A stretch of 64,000 bases of DNA from Aspidiotus rigidus (Eukaryota > Arthropoda > Insecta > Hemiptera > Diaspididae). The stretch lies in the NCBI GenBank assembly GCA_035079385.1, contig JAVHKY010000025.1:15846501-15910500 (forward strand), given 5' to 3'. The position numbers were made by a program, and so were the translations under genes. The notes under the pieces were generated by a model. The model was not told where the DNA came from and did not search any database. It saw only the letters and a list, made by a program, of their open reading frames with translations. Below are positions 1-11,368 of the stretch, piece by piece (the first letter of the stretch is position 1; each line of letters starts with the position of its first letter).

Positions 1-2055
1 TGCTGCCATGTTGAAGAACGAAAAATTAGCAATCACAGAAAAGTTAAAAAATATATAATTCACAGCCTTTTAACGAATATCGCAGCAACAGAATATAAAA
101 CGGTTCACATGAAGATACTTCGAGATATGCACTAACGTGCGTTTGTTCGGTGTACACGTAGGTCTTATCATCTTATCTATTATACGAGTACCCCTCCAAT
201 GTCCGGCAGTCGGGATGAAGTTTCAACAAAAATTTCCTTTCCAGAACGCAGGAATTCTCAAGTTGTGGTCGGCGCGGCGTTTTCCATAATCGTGGTCAAA
301 ATTTTGGTCAATAGCATGAGCTACGAATTTGTGACCTGGTTTCAGGAAAGGAATGAAAACGTTCAAATATTAATTCGGAGATAAAAGTCTGCCTGAAGAC
401 GCACGAAGACCCATTCCAGATTGATATATGGACGCTCACGTTCCTTTCTTGAAATCAGGTCACATTTTAATTTCTCAATGATTTGTAGACTGCATACTAA
501 ACTTCGTCAACAATCTCTCTATTTGGTAGACCACACAGATTTATATGGAAGGAATCTATAAGACCAGTACTTTACAATCTCTGCTCATCATTGTGAGGAA
601 TCTACATGATTGTACCACACGGTCTAGAGCTTGGTTAACTTGGTATGGAAACAGGGTGTCGGCATATCGTTTAGCCAGTAAAAGGAATTCGAACACGGTC
701 GGTTGGCTCACAAGTTTTCGCAAAGAATACCGGGACACATTATAATATCCAAAACTGAAAGATGAAACTCTTCTTCCGAACCAGTGCCTCAAATACCTTC
801 TATCTTGTCGGTCGAAAACTATAGGCTTCATAAAAATTGTAATTATGTTTTACTTCCGTCGAGAGTGTAATGAAAAATGTAGAAAATGAGTATCGCGGCA
901 GGCGATTATACGAGAAAGTGATTAAAAACTAAAAATAGCATCATATTGCGAATACGCGCGCGGCACTAAAAGCGCGGAAGCTCCGGTTAAGTACGCAGCG
1001 AAATGTGGAAAACGTTCTGTTTTTCGGCATCAGAGGCGAGCGACGATTTGTACGACTTCGGTTACAAATAAAGCGGAAAATTTTCGGATTTAAGCGTTTT
1101 CGTTTTTGGCGTGTAGCGTATCAGCGCCCGTTATAAACGGCATATCGGCGGCATCGGCACCGCGGCACGCAAGCTTTCGCCTCGTCGCCCGTAAATGAAG
1201 CTGTGCGGCACGAAGTCGTTTCACCTCCTCGAATAAACGATTATAATAGTAATAATACTCTTATGTTGCACCAGAAGCTGTACGTTTATTAGCGAGAGCT
1301 TTCATTTCAAAAGCCCACTCTTTATCGCCGTTGTTTATTCGCTAATTTTACGATTACAGTTCGGAGGCCGGCCCTGCTAAAGTTTGGCGAGATCGTTAAA
1401 ATAAATTTCCAAACTCGCGAGCCACCGCTTCGGCCAGTGTTGCCGGGCGCTCTATACCCGGCCTTAAGCATTTTCCGCGCGATAATAACGCGCGACGTCG
1501 GAGGGAAGAGAATCCGCTACTCTATTTATGGTTAATAAAGTAGGAGATGTGATTGAGGCCGAGCGCAATTCGGTATACCTTGGTAATTGTCGTTTAAAAT
1601 GGCCTTCAAGTATGGCGAAACGACTGTGCATCGTAATAGAGTTTCGAGCTATTTCCCCGGAACCGAATTAACTCTATAACGGAGGAAATATTGTACAAGC
1701 TTACTGACGTAAATATGAGATTTCATATTGCTCTTTCTCGGACGGTATACCAAGAGCCTGCTTCCATAATCTTCCTTCTAGTTCTTTTGTTAGTGCTGTC
1801 AAACTTTGATGGAAAAATATGTCTTGGTTTACGAATTTTCGGCGGCGTCGCTGTTTGTTCCTACCTTTTATGAAATTTTTTAATGGTTTCGTTTTCTCGC
1901 TGGCGAACCCAAGGTAATTCCTATGCAAGTTAAAATCAGTCGGGATCAGAGACGCAACAACGAAGACTTCCTTGACCCTTATTTCAGTCGCTCCGCCCCA
2001 CTATTGCTTACTATGAGTCATGTAGGGTAGGTTCCGATCAAGAAGAGGGGTGAAT
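1..2055. other. Non-coding stretch, no gene recognised
   Basis: Short open frames here (60-91 codons, overlapping on opposite strands) have no recognisable domain and look like chance. The part from about 950 to 1500 is richer in CpG and GC than its surroundings, as regulatory or ancient unique DNA can be, but I see no exon with convincing splice sites. Confidence 0.5.
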
Positions 2056-3020
2056 GGTAAAACTCCGAGGATGCCTCCCGCAGGAGGGATACCGGTGTTA
2101 TTATGACAAGCTGCTCGTCGGCTGGCGTATTTCCTCACAAGCACCGTCGAGGTTGCAGCAGTTGAAGGCAGCATGTATGATGTCTTTGTACGACTTGGTC
2201 TGTCCTACCGTCCTACGGTCCTGTTTGGGTAAGCGCCAGTCTGGCATTCGATGCACGTGCTCGTGCCACAGTAGGGAATGCCTAGCTATTAGGTGCTCAA
2301 TTGATCCCCATGCTGCGCGCTCGCGTACTTCCTCGTTGGAGATTTGATAGTTAGTACCTGCCGTAGCGTTCTCAGTTGAAGCTTTTTCCAGCGCTTTGAC
2401 AAGTCCCTTATAGACAGTCCATATTTCACCTGCTCTTTATCTAGAAAGACTCGACTGCAAATTAGTTTGAATACCTCTGCTGCAGGCATTCCGAATCTGG
2501 TGTTTGATTTCGGCATTCAAGTCACCAGAGTCCTTTACAATACTTCCGAGATAGCTGACCCATAGAGTCGCCAGCTAGGAGTATGCTGGAACAAGGTACC
2601 TCATTATAAGACGTTTGGTTTTGGCTATGTTGATATCCATGCTCAACATTGTGTAGGTTTCGGCAAAATTGTCCATCACCCTGTTGCATGTCTTCGGCAA
2701 GGTGGCTATTGCAGCTGTTATTTGGCAGGTATACGTCTTTGTTTTGCTTCTCAGCCTGGACAGGTTCCGGAGGACTCCATCAGTGCGATACCAGATACCT
2801 ATTTCTCTCTGTAGGCAGTCATGAAGATATTGAATAGGAGTGGCACCATCACGCATTCTTTTCGGACTCCGTTTGAGATTTCAAATATCTCTGTATATCT
2901 TTTGCCAGCTATGATGTGGGCCTCTTTCCTATTGCTGTCGAGACCAGTAATGATCTTTGACTATTTTTTTAGGGCAGATGAATTTGCCCACAATTCTCCA
3001 GAAAACGTTCTTGTCAGCCT
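2056..3020 (-). pseudogene. Relic of a non-LTR retrotransposon reverse transcriptase
   Basis: Reading the minus strand in shifting frames gives pieces in the right order for a non-LTR reverse transcriptase. First comes FEISNGVRKECVMVPLLFN (RT block before the catalytic motif, around 2850-2900), then a stretch like RTDGVLRNLSRLRSKTKT. A segment ending MDINIAKTKRLIM (the post-YADD helix, about 2610-2680) follows, then LYGSAISEV. A tail near 2230-2310 reads LLWHEHVHRMPDWRLPK, like the end of such elements. The order and spacing fit an L2/RTE-type endonuclease-RT protein. Stops and frameshifts separate the pieces and the catalytic YADD is not intact, so it is dead. The family resemblance is from memory; the clade is uncertain. 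Confidence 0.6.
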
Positions 3021-3166
3021 AGACTTATGAAGATGGTCGACTTCAAATCGATTTCGAGTCAACTATGAGGGAGGGAGGCCCTCGCCAAATTTCATGTTGA
3101 AAGCGCTGTAATAAAGATATTTCTTTTAATTGATTTCCTCTTTTCAAGCTCTCAACTGCACTCAGC

Positions 3167-3916
3167 TTATGAGCTTGGTAGTGAATCGATTCCAAATACA
3201 GTGCATTTCAAGATAAGAGTTGATGTTTGGGTGGATAGGAGGTCACCGTAACGAGAGTTGTTTGGATGGATGGAGAAATTTGGTGGGTGTGGCGGAGAGA
3301 AGCCGAAGATGGGCTTGCGAAAATATGGGTGATTATGAGACGTAAGGTACATTTTGTGACGGCGGGATCCTTGATGTGATAAAAGCTCACACGACGGCAA
3401 TGGTTTTGATTGGGCTAATTTGTTTGATGAAATTTGATTTTGTCAAGAGTGTGATCCATTCGTTCGCAATTTTGAGGTGGGTGGTGTGGATGGGAAGAAG
3501 ACAAGAGTAAATCAACGTTTTCATTGCCTTGGATCTCCGTATGGCTGGGAACCCACCGACAGCGTTATGAGGTGAGAATGGATGCGTGAGACAAGTAGGC
3601 GTATGGAGTGTACATCGTAAATTACCCTTGAGACGGAAAAGGAGTCAGCGGCGGTAAGGAAAGTGTGGTCTGGTGAGAAAGAGGGGGTCAGTATTGTTTC
3701 TAAGCATAGAAAGGTGGCTTGGACTTCAGTTGTTAAAATTGATACGGAGTTGCGGTGTCGATGAGAAAAGATTTTGTTACCAAAGATGAATTGCAGGGTT
3801 GGTAGATTTTTTGGGCGATTGACGTGGTTTGATATTATTTTAGGTGTAGGAGAGGCCCCAGGGGGTAATGCGGGAAATACGGGGACTAGTTTCCGAAGTT
3901 TCCTGAATTCTAGCAC
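3167..3916 (-). pseudogene. Relic of a retrotransposon RNase H domain
   Basis: A 131-codon minus-strand frame (3521-3916) contains SVSILTTEVQATFLCLE, which fits the FTAELxAIxxCL helix of a non-LTR RNase H. It is followed by TFLTAADSFSVSRVI (equivalent to LLVSDSLSALxSI) and LVSRIHSHLITLS. Downstream, 3167-3510 holds degraded sequence that matches 54500-54600 in the opposite orientation, including GAATGGATCACACTCT. This is the usual order at the C-terminus of I/Jockey-type elements. The catalytic aspartates cannot all be found and the frame closes early, so it is a fragment. Confidence 0.5.
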
Positions 3917-6900
3917 TCAATTCCAAAATTTGCGAATTTATATCACCCCCCGGAAAGGAACCCTATCTGCGAGTTCCACGGGTCCTGAATCCTAGCCCCT
4001 AATTCTGAAATTTACAAGTTCATACCAGCCCGCGAGTTCCCTCCTCATCCACTGCATCCCTTCTCTTTCTTTCATGTCATTAGCCGTGAGCCCGCGGTTC
4101 CTTAAACTATCACGTCATCAGCTCGAGATTTCATCAACCGTTACCACGAGCCTGATTCTGATATCTGCGAGTTCAATTCACCTCTCGTGATCCTTGTAAT
4201 CTATAAGTGGTTTAGTATAGGCTTTCATACTACTGTACGGAGTTGATCAGCTTATGTTAGGCCTGGTTTCGTGAAGGCTAATAGTAGGCCTGGTACAGTT
4301 ACCTGCGGCTCCAGATATCGTATGCGTTAGTGTGTGTTCGTGAAGAACGAATTTGGCTTTTATGTCTCGGTTTGCATCGTATGGAACAATTTACTTCTTC
4401 TTTCTCTCTCTTTCTCTCTTACACGTCATTCCATCTATCTATCCTTTAATTATTTATCCTTCCTATTTATCTATTCAGTCTTATCTACATTCGAGCAGGT
4501 CGAGGCATAGCGTCAGAAAGAAGTCAGTCGTTTTTCGCCAGCACACACGATGCTGTGTGGCGACCTCGTAATGAAAACTTGAATACATCGAGTTTCGAGA
4601 ACACGTTCCGGTCGATTGTCTTTTTTTTAAATATTAGAACGTGTGTTACGAGAATTTATAAACTTTTATATTGTTTGAGCCATTTTGATTACCGATGTTG
4701 AAGTCTATTTGATACCGAAGTGTAATCCTGCGAAATCGAAGGACAACGGAACGATATATCCTAGTTAATTATCTCAGGAATTAACTTTCGCGCGTGCATC
4801 AATCTTTCGTCAATTTTTTATGTTTGATATATGGCGCCCTGAATTGGGAAGCGGTATGCAGTCAACGTTCCATCATCGATCCAAGTAATGTCGATTATCC
4901 CACCAGTTCGTCCTTCGAGAACAGGTCACGTTTCTATGTCGTTTAAATGAGGTTTCCAGTAGGCATGTTGGCCAAAGCTATGTGAATTTTCAATTTTCGA
5001 CCAGCAACATAATCCTCGACTACACAGCGTGTAATTCTTCTCATCGAGCTGGTTATGTATTAAAATTATATTATTATTTTAATTAAGCTAGTGTAGAGTT
5101 ATTAGGGAATTTCTATTCGTCACATGAGTTTCCGTTCATCTGCACCTTACAATAATTTGAACTCTGTGAGATATGGCAAGTCGATAAATAGGTGATTCAT
5201 AATGTAGGATATATCGAACTAGGATAAATTTTACAGTTGCAACGTGTGGAAGGACGCGATAGGTATTCTAAGACGTTCAAAGTTGTGAGGCTTTCGTCTT
5301 CAATCCATGAGAGTTTGAAGTAAAAACGGAGGCCGGACACTTTTACCGTTTCGTTAACTGCGATAGGGATCAAGTTGAGGAGGAGGGGATCAGGAAAGCT
5401 ATCAAAAAAGTCAAAATCTAGTCAAGCAAAAATGCAATTTTCGCTATAGCACAATAGTAAGGATAACTAAAAACTCTTATAGGTTGACAATTTTCTAACA
5501 ATGAGTGCTCATGCGAGCATGCAGGAATTTGCTGAAATCTTTGTGAATTTGATGCGGAAGAAAATTCGTTCGTTCGTGAACAATGATATTCCTTCGGCTC
5601 GAGAAGGTTGCCTAGAGGACGAATTCTCATTCTTCTGCCCCTTCTCATTTTGCTGCCTCGCTAGAGTCTCAGCAGTTCCTACCATTATTCAGCTTGGTCA
5701 GGTCGCCTGATGGACTCTGTCTGTCCTCCTCTTTATGTCTCTTGATTGTGGCCATCACTTTACCCCGTATAATTCGCTCAAAATCTTGATAAAATTCGCA
5801 AACATCACTTTTTAAATAAAAATACCTCTCGTTGAGTTTGTATTGGCTGCCTACACCTTCTCGCCTCTGCTCTACAGCTTTTCACGCGGAGTCACAGATC
5901 TTCTTTTCTAGGCTAGTATACAATAATGAAAGACGATACACCGGAGTATACCAATAATAAATTGTGCCGATGAACATTCTTCGGTACACTATTCCATTTT
6001 TGGAAAGTCATTATCGAAGGAAGCTACTAAGTTAAACTGAGTTACGAGAGGGAAAAAGGCATTTCAATACGTCGTAAATAAATAATTTTTCGACTATAAC
6101 GACCATTCTTTCGAAATTGCAACCCCGCGAAGATTTTCTTAATATAAATAAATTTGTACAAACTGCCGTCGAATTAACATAATGGCGCGATACTGAAAAT
6201 ACCCTTCTCCACTCGCGATCCCCCGAATAAAGACGGGGAAATGTCGAATTTCGGCCCGCCGCGTCTAGATGCGTCATAGAGAAGAAACAGAGAAAAATAA
6301 TACATTCGCGATGGGAAATATTTGGCTCATTATTGGCTGCGGAATCGACTTCGCTCGAACGTCAGAAGAAATATCGCGTAAAAGGGGTGCGGAGGAAAAA
6401 TAGGAAGATAACGAACGTATATGCAGATGCAGGTAAGCCTTCGAGAATGATAATTTTCGACTTTTCGACCGCAGAACAACGAACTAAAAACAGCGGGAGA
6501 AGAAAAAAAAAAATGAGATGGAAAAACAAACTATACAGAAGGAAGAACCTTAATGGTCGGGCAATTTTGAATATTTTTCTGCAGGAAATGATACCTATAA
6601 ATTAGAGAGGGAAATGTTTTTTCGTTCGCGATGACGTTTCTCATATTCTTGAAGCAAGTACGTGTGACTCCCATAATACACTTTCTTCTTTATGGTGGCA
6701 TAACGGTATAGTGATTTTTTGTAGTGGCAAAGAAAAAAAAAAAGAATCTCCTACGTTAAAACGACGCCACGCTTGGCGACAAATACTATCAGTTACGAGA
6801 TTGAGATCTTTACAAATACGAGATGAGCCTATGGCTGTATCTGATTCGATGTCGAACAACTATTACAGAAAGTTTCAAACCTGAGGAAGAGATGGCTGCT

Positions 6901-7440
6901 TCTCTATATCTTCAACCCGCATCACATCCTACACGAACTCCGTTCGAGAAAATCAGTTCGCAGCTACGAGTCAGGCAGAAAAACTCGCTCTAGTTCATTC
7001 ACCCTCGATAATTTCGTCCACTCAACCGAGAGTTGTTCGGCAATTTTTTTAGCTTTTGTATCTCTCCTATATTATTTCGATGTACAGGACGTATCCTCGG
7101 CCGGAAAATATTATCAACCTTCTCGAGCTGAAGGAATATCATTGTGCACGAAGAAGCGAATTTTCTTTCCCATCAAATTCACAAAATTCCTGCATGCTCA
7201 GATGTGCACTCATCTAGAAGTGTTTTTAGTCATCCTTACTATTGTGCTATGTAGCGAAAATTGCATTTTTGCCTGAAAACCAAACGGCATATCAACTGGA
7301 TTTTGGCTTTTTGATGGCTTCACTGATCCCTTCCATCCCTATCGCAGTTGATGAAACAGTAAAAAAAGTCCGGCCTTCGTTTGCACTTCAAATCCTCATG
7401 GTTAACACTTGTGTATTGAAGGAATTAAAGACAAAAGCAT
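3917..7440. other. Unannotated stretch, no gene recognised
   Basis: Degenerate short repeats of the type CTGCGAGTTC..CCTAGC recur between about 3900 and 4200. The remainder is unique-looking AT-rich sequence with only small chance open frames (60-90 codons, several overlapping on opposite strands). No RNA gene or exon could be supported. Confidence 0.45.
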
Positions 7441-7444
7441 CAAA

Positions 7445-7745
7445 ACTTTGAACAGTCCAATAAAAAGTAAAAATGTAAGAGTCGACATATTGATATCGGC
7501 TCCTGATTGACGAGAATTCAAAATGCGGTAGACCAGAATACATTCCCTGAAAAAGTAAAAGTCCAGAAGCCGACGACTTGAAATCGGCTCCAGTTGGACG
7601 CCGATTCAATTACATCTCCTGAAAAAGCAAGAATCCAGGAGCCGACGACTTGATATCGGCTCTAGATTTATGTCCATTCAAAGTAGACCAGCATAAATAT
7701 CTGGGAGGAGTCGACTTGAAATCGACTACAATTGACGTCGAAATG
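7445..7745. repeat. Short tandem repeat, about 80-bp degenerate units
   Basis: Three to four head-to-tail units share CTGAAAAAGTAAAAGTCCAG-like starts (near 7545 and 7617), then GCCGACGACTTGAAATCGGC and a closing GATTCAA or CATTCAA. The palindromic core GACTTGAAATCGGC links this block to the TCGA-rich satellite elsewhere in the window (8.9, 26.0 and 27.7 kb). Open frames crossing it are not taken as genes. Confidence 0.6.
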
Positions 7746-8032
7746 ACGTCCACCATTCGTATACTAGCAGGATATCATAATAGCTTTATACACACTAGGA
7801 GACTAGACCTATACTACTTGTACGATCTATACTAGCTTTCTGGGCCTGCACCAGGTTATTTTGGTGAATCTTTATTAGTACTAAGACTATACAAGGATTT
7901 TAGAAAGTGAACCCCAGTTCCCTCAGGTACACTAAACTTACACTAGGATGAAAGACACAATACTTACGTGCGGGGGTAATATTAAAGGAGGGGGGTTGTT
8001 GGTAAATGAAAAACTCAAGCGAAAAATTTGAT

Positions 8033-8104
8033 CACCTCGTCGGGATCCGAACCCGAGACCTTTCGCTTGCCGGGCGACTGCTCTAACCACTGAGCTACGA
8101 GGGC
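8033..8104 (-). repeat. tRNA-like body of SINE copy 1
   Basis: On the minus strand the sequence starts GCCCTCGTAGCTCAGTGG (acceptor strand plus A box) and has a D-arm with GCTC/GAGC stem. A 7-nt anticodon-position loop CCGGCAA and a T-arm TCGGG-TTCGGAT-CCCGA (B box) follow. Formally the anticodon would be GGC (Ala), but position 33 is C rather than U. Only five of seven acceptor pairs form, so this is a SINE promoter and not a working tRNA gene. Confidence 0.7.
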
Positions 8105-8371
8105 GATCAAATCTTCCACGAATTTTTCCAATTACCAACGACGAGAACTTGTACGTCACTACCCGCAACGACGACGAACACTCACCGAGTGTATATTAGA
8201 GGGAGCAAGCACAGCTTGCATCAGACCTCAACAGAACTACCTGACCAAGGAACACAACGAAAGACACAATACTTACGTGCGGGGGTAATATTAAAGGAGG
8301 GGGGTTGTTGGTAAATGAAAAACTCAAGCGAAAGTCGTTGGTAATTGGAAAAATTCGTGGAAGATTTGGTC

Positions 8372-8443
8372 GCCCTCGTAGCTCAGTGGTTAGAGCAGTC
8401 GCCCGGCAGGCGAAAGGTCTCGGGTTCGGATTCCGACGAGGTG
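8372..8443 (+). repeat. tRNA-like body of SINE copy 2
   Basis: Same tRNA-derived RNA polymerase III promoter module as the copy 270 bp away, in the opposite orientation. TAGCTCAGTGGTTAGAGC is the A box and GGTTCGGATTCC the B box. Two visible differences from copy 1 are the loop CCGGCAG and the T-arm GATTCC. SINE tail sequence follows at once on the 3' side. Confidence 0.7.
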
Positions 8444-8904
8444 ATCAAATTTTTCGCTTGAGTTTTTCATTTACCAACAACCTCCCTCCTTTTACACTAG
8501 GATATCCGCTAGCCTAACGTAGATTAACTAGCGGAAAAAAGAGTACGCAAACGAACAGAGTGAGTAATCCCGTCAGTTTGACCTCACAGCCAATGGGTAA
8601 CCTAGTACACAATTTTGAAGCCCGCAAGTCAAAAGAATCTTCATTTATTTTGCTCCGCCAGAACATTTTTTTGACAGTTTTTCACAAGTTTCCATTGTGA
8701 GGGCACACTTGAGAAACGCTACTTCTTGATGAAGTCGCGTTCAGATGACTTTCACTTTCTCTTCCAAAGCAGCCGTCTTCTCTGGTCTTCAGAAAAAATG
8801 ATGACGTCACATTTAGTCTTGTACAATATTTTTCAATGTCTCAGGCAACTCCCAAGACCGGCCAACTTCTCCCTCGTTGACATCACTCCAGAATCTCTGG
8901 AAAC

Positions 8905-9420
8905 GTCCCACACTCTAAAAATTGACTTGATATTGAACCAACAGAGCAGTGTCGATTTCAGATCGATAGCAAATATGGAGAAGTCGATTCACAATTGACT
9001 CCAGATCGATTTCGATTTTTGGTCCATTGGAAATCGAACAGCATTCATTCCGAGAAATTTAAAGATCGATTTGAAACCGACTCAAGAGAGTAGTCGATTT
9101 AAGATCGACAAAAGTACCTTAAGTTTTCGACTCAAGATCGACTTTCATCTTCCTATATAGAAAACTGAAAATTGACTTGAAATCGATCCAACAGATAGTA
9201 ATTGATTTTAGGTTGTTGAAAAATATGGAGAAATCGACTCAAAATCGGCTCGAGATTGACTTCGATTTGAAATATTGATTATTCGAAATCAAGTAGAATT
9301 CATTTCCAGAAACCTAGAGATCCACTTGAATTCGAGCCAACAGATCAATTGATTTTAGATCGATGGCAAATTTAAAGATATTGATTTAAGTTCAAAATTG
9401 AATTGAGGTCGATTGAAGCC
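8905..9420. repeat. TCGA-rich satellite block 1
   Basis: About four head-to-tail monomers of roughly 110-140 bp, each carrying GACTTGAAATCGA, a CCAACAGA spacer, and a GATTTxAGATCGA half. AAATCGACTC-like palindromic motifs recur in between. The monomers at about 9155 and 9296 are the same B and C types, in the same order, as in the 27.7-kb array. The block ends where the truncated 3' end of the Penelope-like element begins. Confidence 0.7.
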
Positions 9421-11368
9421 ACTCTATAAATCCCTCCCCTCTCGGCCACAGGAATGTTGACGAAAAGGCTCTTAACAGTATTAAGATTATACAAAAGCTG
9501 GCCGAAAACCGAAGGGGCGGAGGATACGGCCCAACTGCGATGAAACTTTCCCAGAAACGGGAGCCTAATCCACCGTTTCCTACCATCGTTGTGCAAATCC
9601 CGGGAAGGGAGGTCGTAGAGTCAAGGCACTTCTTTGTGAGCCTCTTACAAACCACAAGGTCAACATCGACCCTGACCTGATTTACTCTAGCCAGCTGCTT
9701 TACAGTCATTAATTCTTTCTGGAAAGCCGCTTTACTCAAGGGAATATGGATCAAGCGATGTATCAGGCTATTGAAAGTAGAAACTTTGTGGGCAACAGGT
9801 ACGAATGACAACCCGTGGATGGTAATATCGGTCGAGGTATTTTTTCTATAAATACCAAATTGATGGACGCCGTCAGAGACGGAAATAGACAAGTCCGAAA
9901 AGTTTATAACGGAGTTCCAGTGTAAATTTTATGGAAGGGTAAAGGCTGTTTAAACAATCAAGAAACTCGCCAAGGAGTTCTTTTGGACCGGTCCACGCCC
10001 ACAAAACATCGTCAACGGTACTGTGCCAATAGTGTACATGACCAGAGACCGGATTTCTCGGCAAAATGCCGAAAAAGTAAAAAATAAATGCCGAAATCGT
10101 CGCTTTTGCCGAATTTTAGAAGGAAAATGTATAATTTTTAGCATTAAATGACTCAAAAAATGCAAAAAAATGGTACTTTTTTCGTTATTGCCGAATAATG
10201 CCGAAAACTGAATTTTTAGTGCCGAAAATCTCCATCAAAAATTCCGATAAATCCGGTCTCTATATATGACTCACATACATCCGGCCTGAAGAGAACAGGT
10301 CACCCTCAATTGTAGACATAAAAACTTTTCCAATAGGGATCCCTACCTCTTTAGAGAACTTGTAGAATTTACCATTCAATTTACAAATGTTCGGGAACCA
10401 ACAGATTCTCAATAGATCAAGAAATTCATCCATTTCCTCGTGGAGACACCAGATTTTACAAATAACTCGCCCATCCGCTTCATAGTAACAGCTTTTGGAA
10501 TGTTGGGAAATAGCCCCACAACATCCAAGGAACATAAAGTTGAACCCAGAGGCAGGGAAACATCCTTTAGATTGTTGGCGAGGGTACAGAAATTCAATAT
10601 AGAGTGGGGAGTCTCGAAATCCACTCCAGATTTAAACCACCGATCGAGAAATTTTGGAAGGAAGAAGGTCGGGGAGGCGACGAATGAGACCACGGGTCGC
10701 ATAGGTACTCCTTCCTTATGAATTTCAGGTAGCCCGTAAAGGAGGGGAGGAACAAGGTGACGTCCCAAAATGGCTTTTTTGGTTAGAGGTTTCTTAATAA
10801 TGAATTTACAATTGCTAACGAGAAACCTAACCTCTTTGACAATATTAGGAAAGTTGAACTGGGCATTCTCCTGAGCTCCGCATTGGTTGAGAACATCGTG
10901 GACTTTGGAAGTGTATGAAGACTTCACCATGACCACCAGGGCATTCTCTCTGTCAGCTTTCTAACCCAGCCTCCCCTTTAATCAATTCATTCCCAGCATT
11001 ATTTACGCTGGGGAGGGGAGTGTTACGGACCATTTCGGGGCATTTTTCTTGGATATTAACGCCAGGGCCGATTTTTACTGTGTGATCAGCCACAACGTTG
11101 GCCAAAGTCTCCCGATTTTTAAGAGGGGGTCCTTCTCCAGGAGGGACAATTTGTCACCATTGAATTCAGTTTTACGGAGGGAGGCAATTTTCGATGACTC
11201 GTAGCTTCGGTCATGATTTCGTTTGATGTCGCTTGTTTTTGTTGGTGTTGGGTTCAGTTGCTTTCCACACTTTGAGAATGGCTGATTAGCCGAAAGTGCT
11301 CGTGTTTTCAATTTTTGTGCGGTCCTTCGCATCTTCTTTCGTGTTACTCCTCTGAGTGTCCTCTTCAT
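9392..11368 (-). pseudogene. Penelope-like retroelement, family 1 copy A (RT, 3'-truncated)
   Basis: A minus-strand PLE in several frames. The N-terminal region (about 11050-11370) ends with NVVADHTVKIGPGVNIQ, shared with copy B at 51.6-54 kb. The RT core follows: LYGLPEIHKEGVPMRPVVSF (10640-10750), LCSLDVVGLFPNIPKA (around 10500), GIPIGKVFMS, and the catalytic motif as TVDDVLWAW (about 10005-10035) instead of the usual YVDD. The thumb reads DGVHQFGIYRKNTSTDITI and RKRWIRLPFLGKF. The element stops inside the sequence leading to the GIY-YIG domain and runs directly into satellite, so the endonuclease is missing. Frameshifts occur near 9600, 9890 and 10410, and a hAT-like MITE splits the RT. 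Nothing is known here about expression; it is presumably dead. Confidence 0.85.
10043..10262. mobile_element. hAT-like MITE inserted in the Penelope-like element
   Basis: Inverted ends read CAGAGACCGGATTTCTCGG on the left and CCGATAAATCCGGTCTCTA on the right. An 8-bp target duplication TACATGAC/TATATGAC (one mismatch) lies just outside. Removing the 220-bp insert rejoins the PLE frame between FSSGRMYVSH and VHYWHSTVDD, as the homologous copy B predicts. The inside repeats GCCGAA many times and has no ORF. The 8-bp duplication and CAG-starting ends are known hAT characters. Confidence 0.85.

Larger units (their letters stand above)
7938..8503. mobile_element. Double, inverted tRNA-derived SINE insertion with 12-bp target duplication
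   Basis: The block is bounded by TTACACTAGGAT at 7938-7949 and 8492-8503, a 12-bp target-site duplication. Inside is a full SINE on the minus strand (tail at 7950, head at about 8152), then a 106-bp spacer. Next comes a second copy of the minus-strand tail (8259-8334), abutting at 8335 a plus-strand SINE that runs to 8491. Each SINE has a head containing GGAAAAATTCGTGGAAGATT, a tRNA-like body with A and B boxes, and a tail beginning GTGATCAAATTTTTCGCTTG. The two bodies differ at few positions, so the insertion is relatively young. The tail carries CGTAAGTATTGTGTC, also found in an unrelated small insertion at 35.1 kb. Confidence 0.8.

Noticed and set aside
8033..8443. Two tRNA genes (formally Ala-GGC)
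   Set aside because: Acceptor stem incomplete, U33 absent, both embedded in SINE sequence in opposite orientation.
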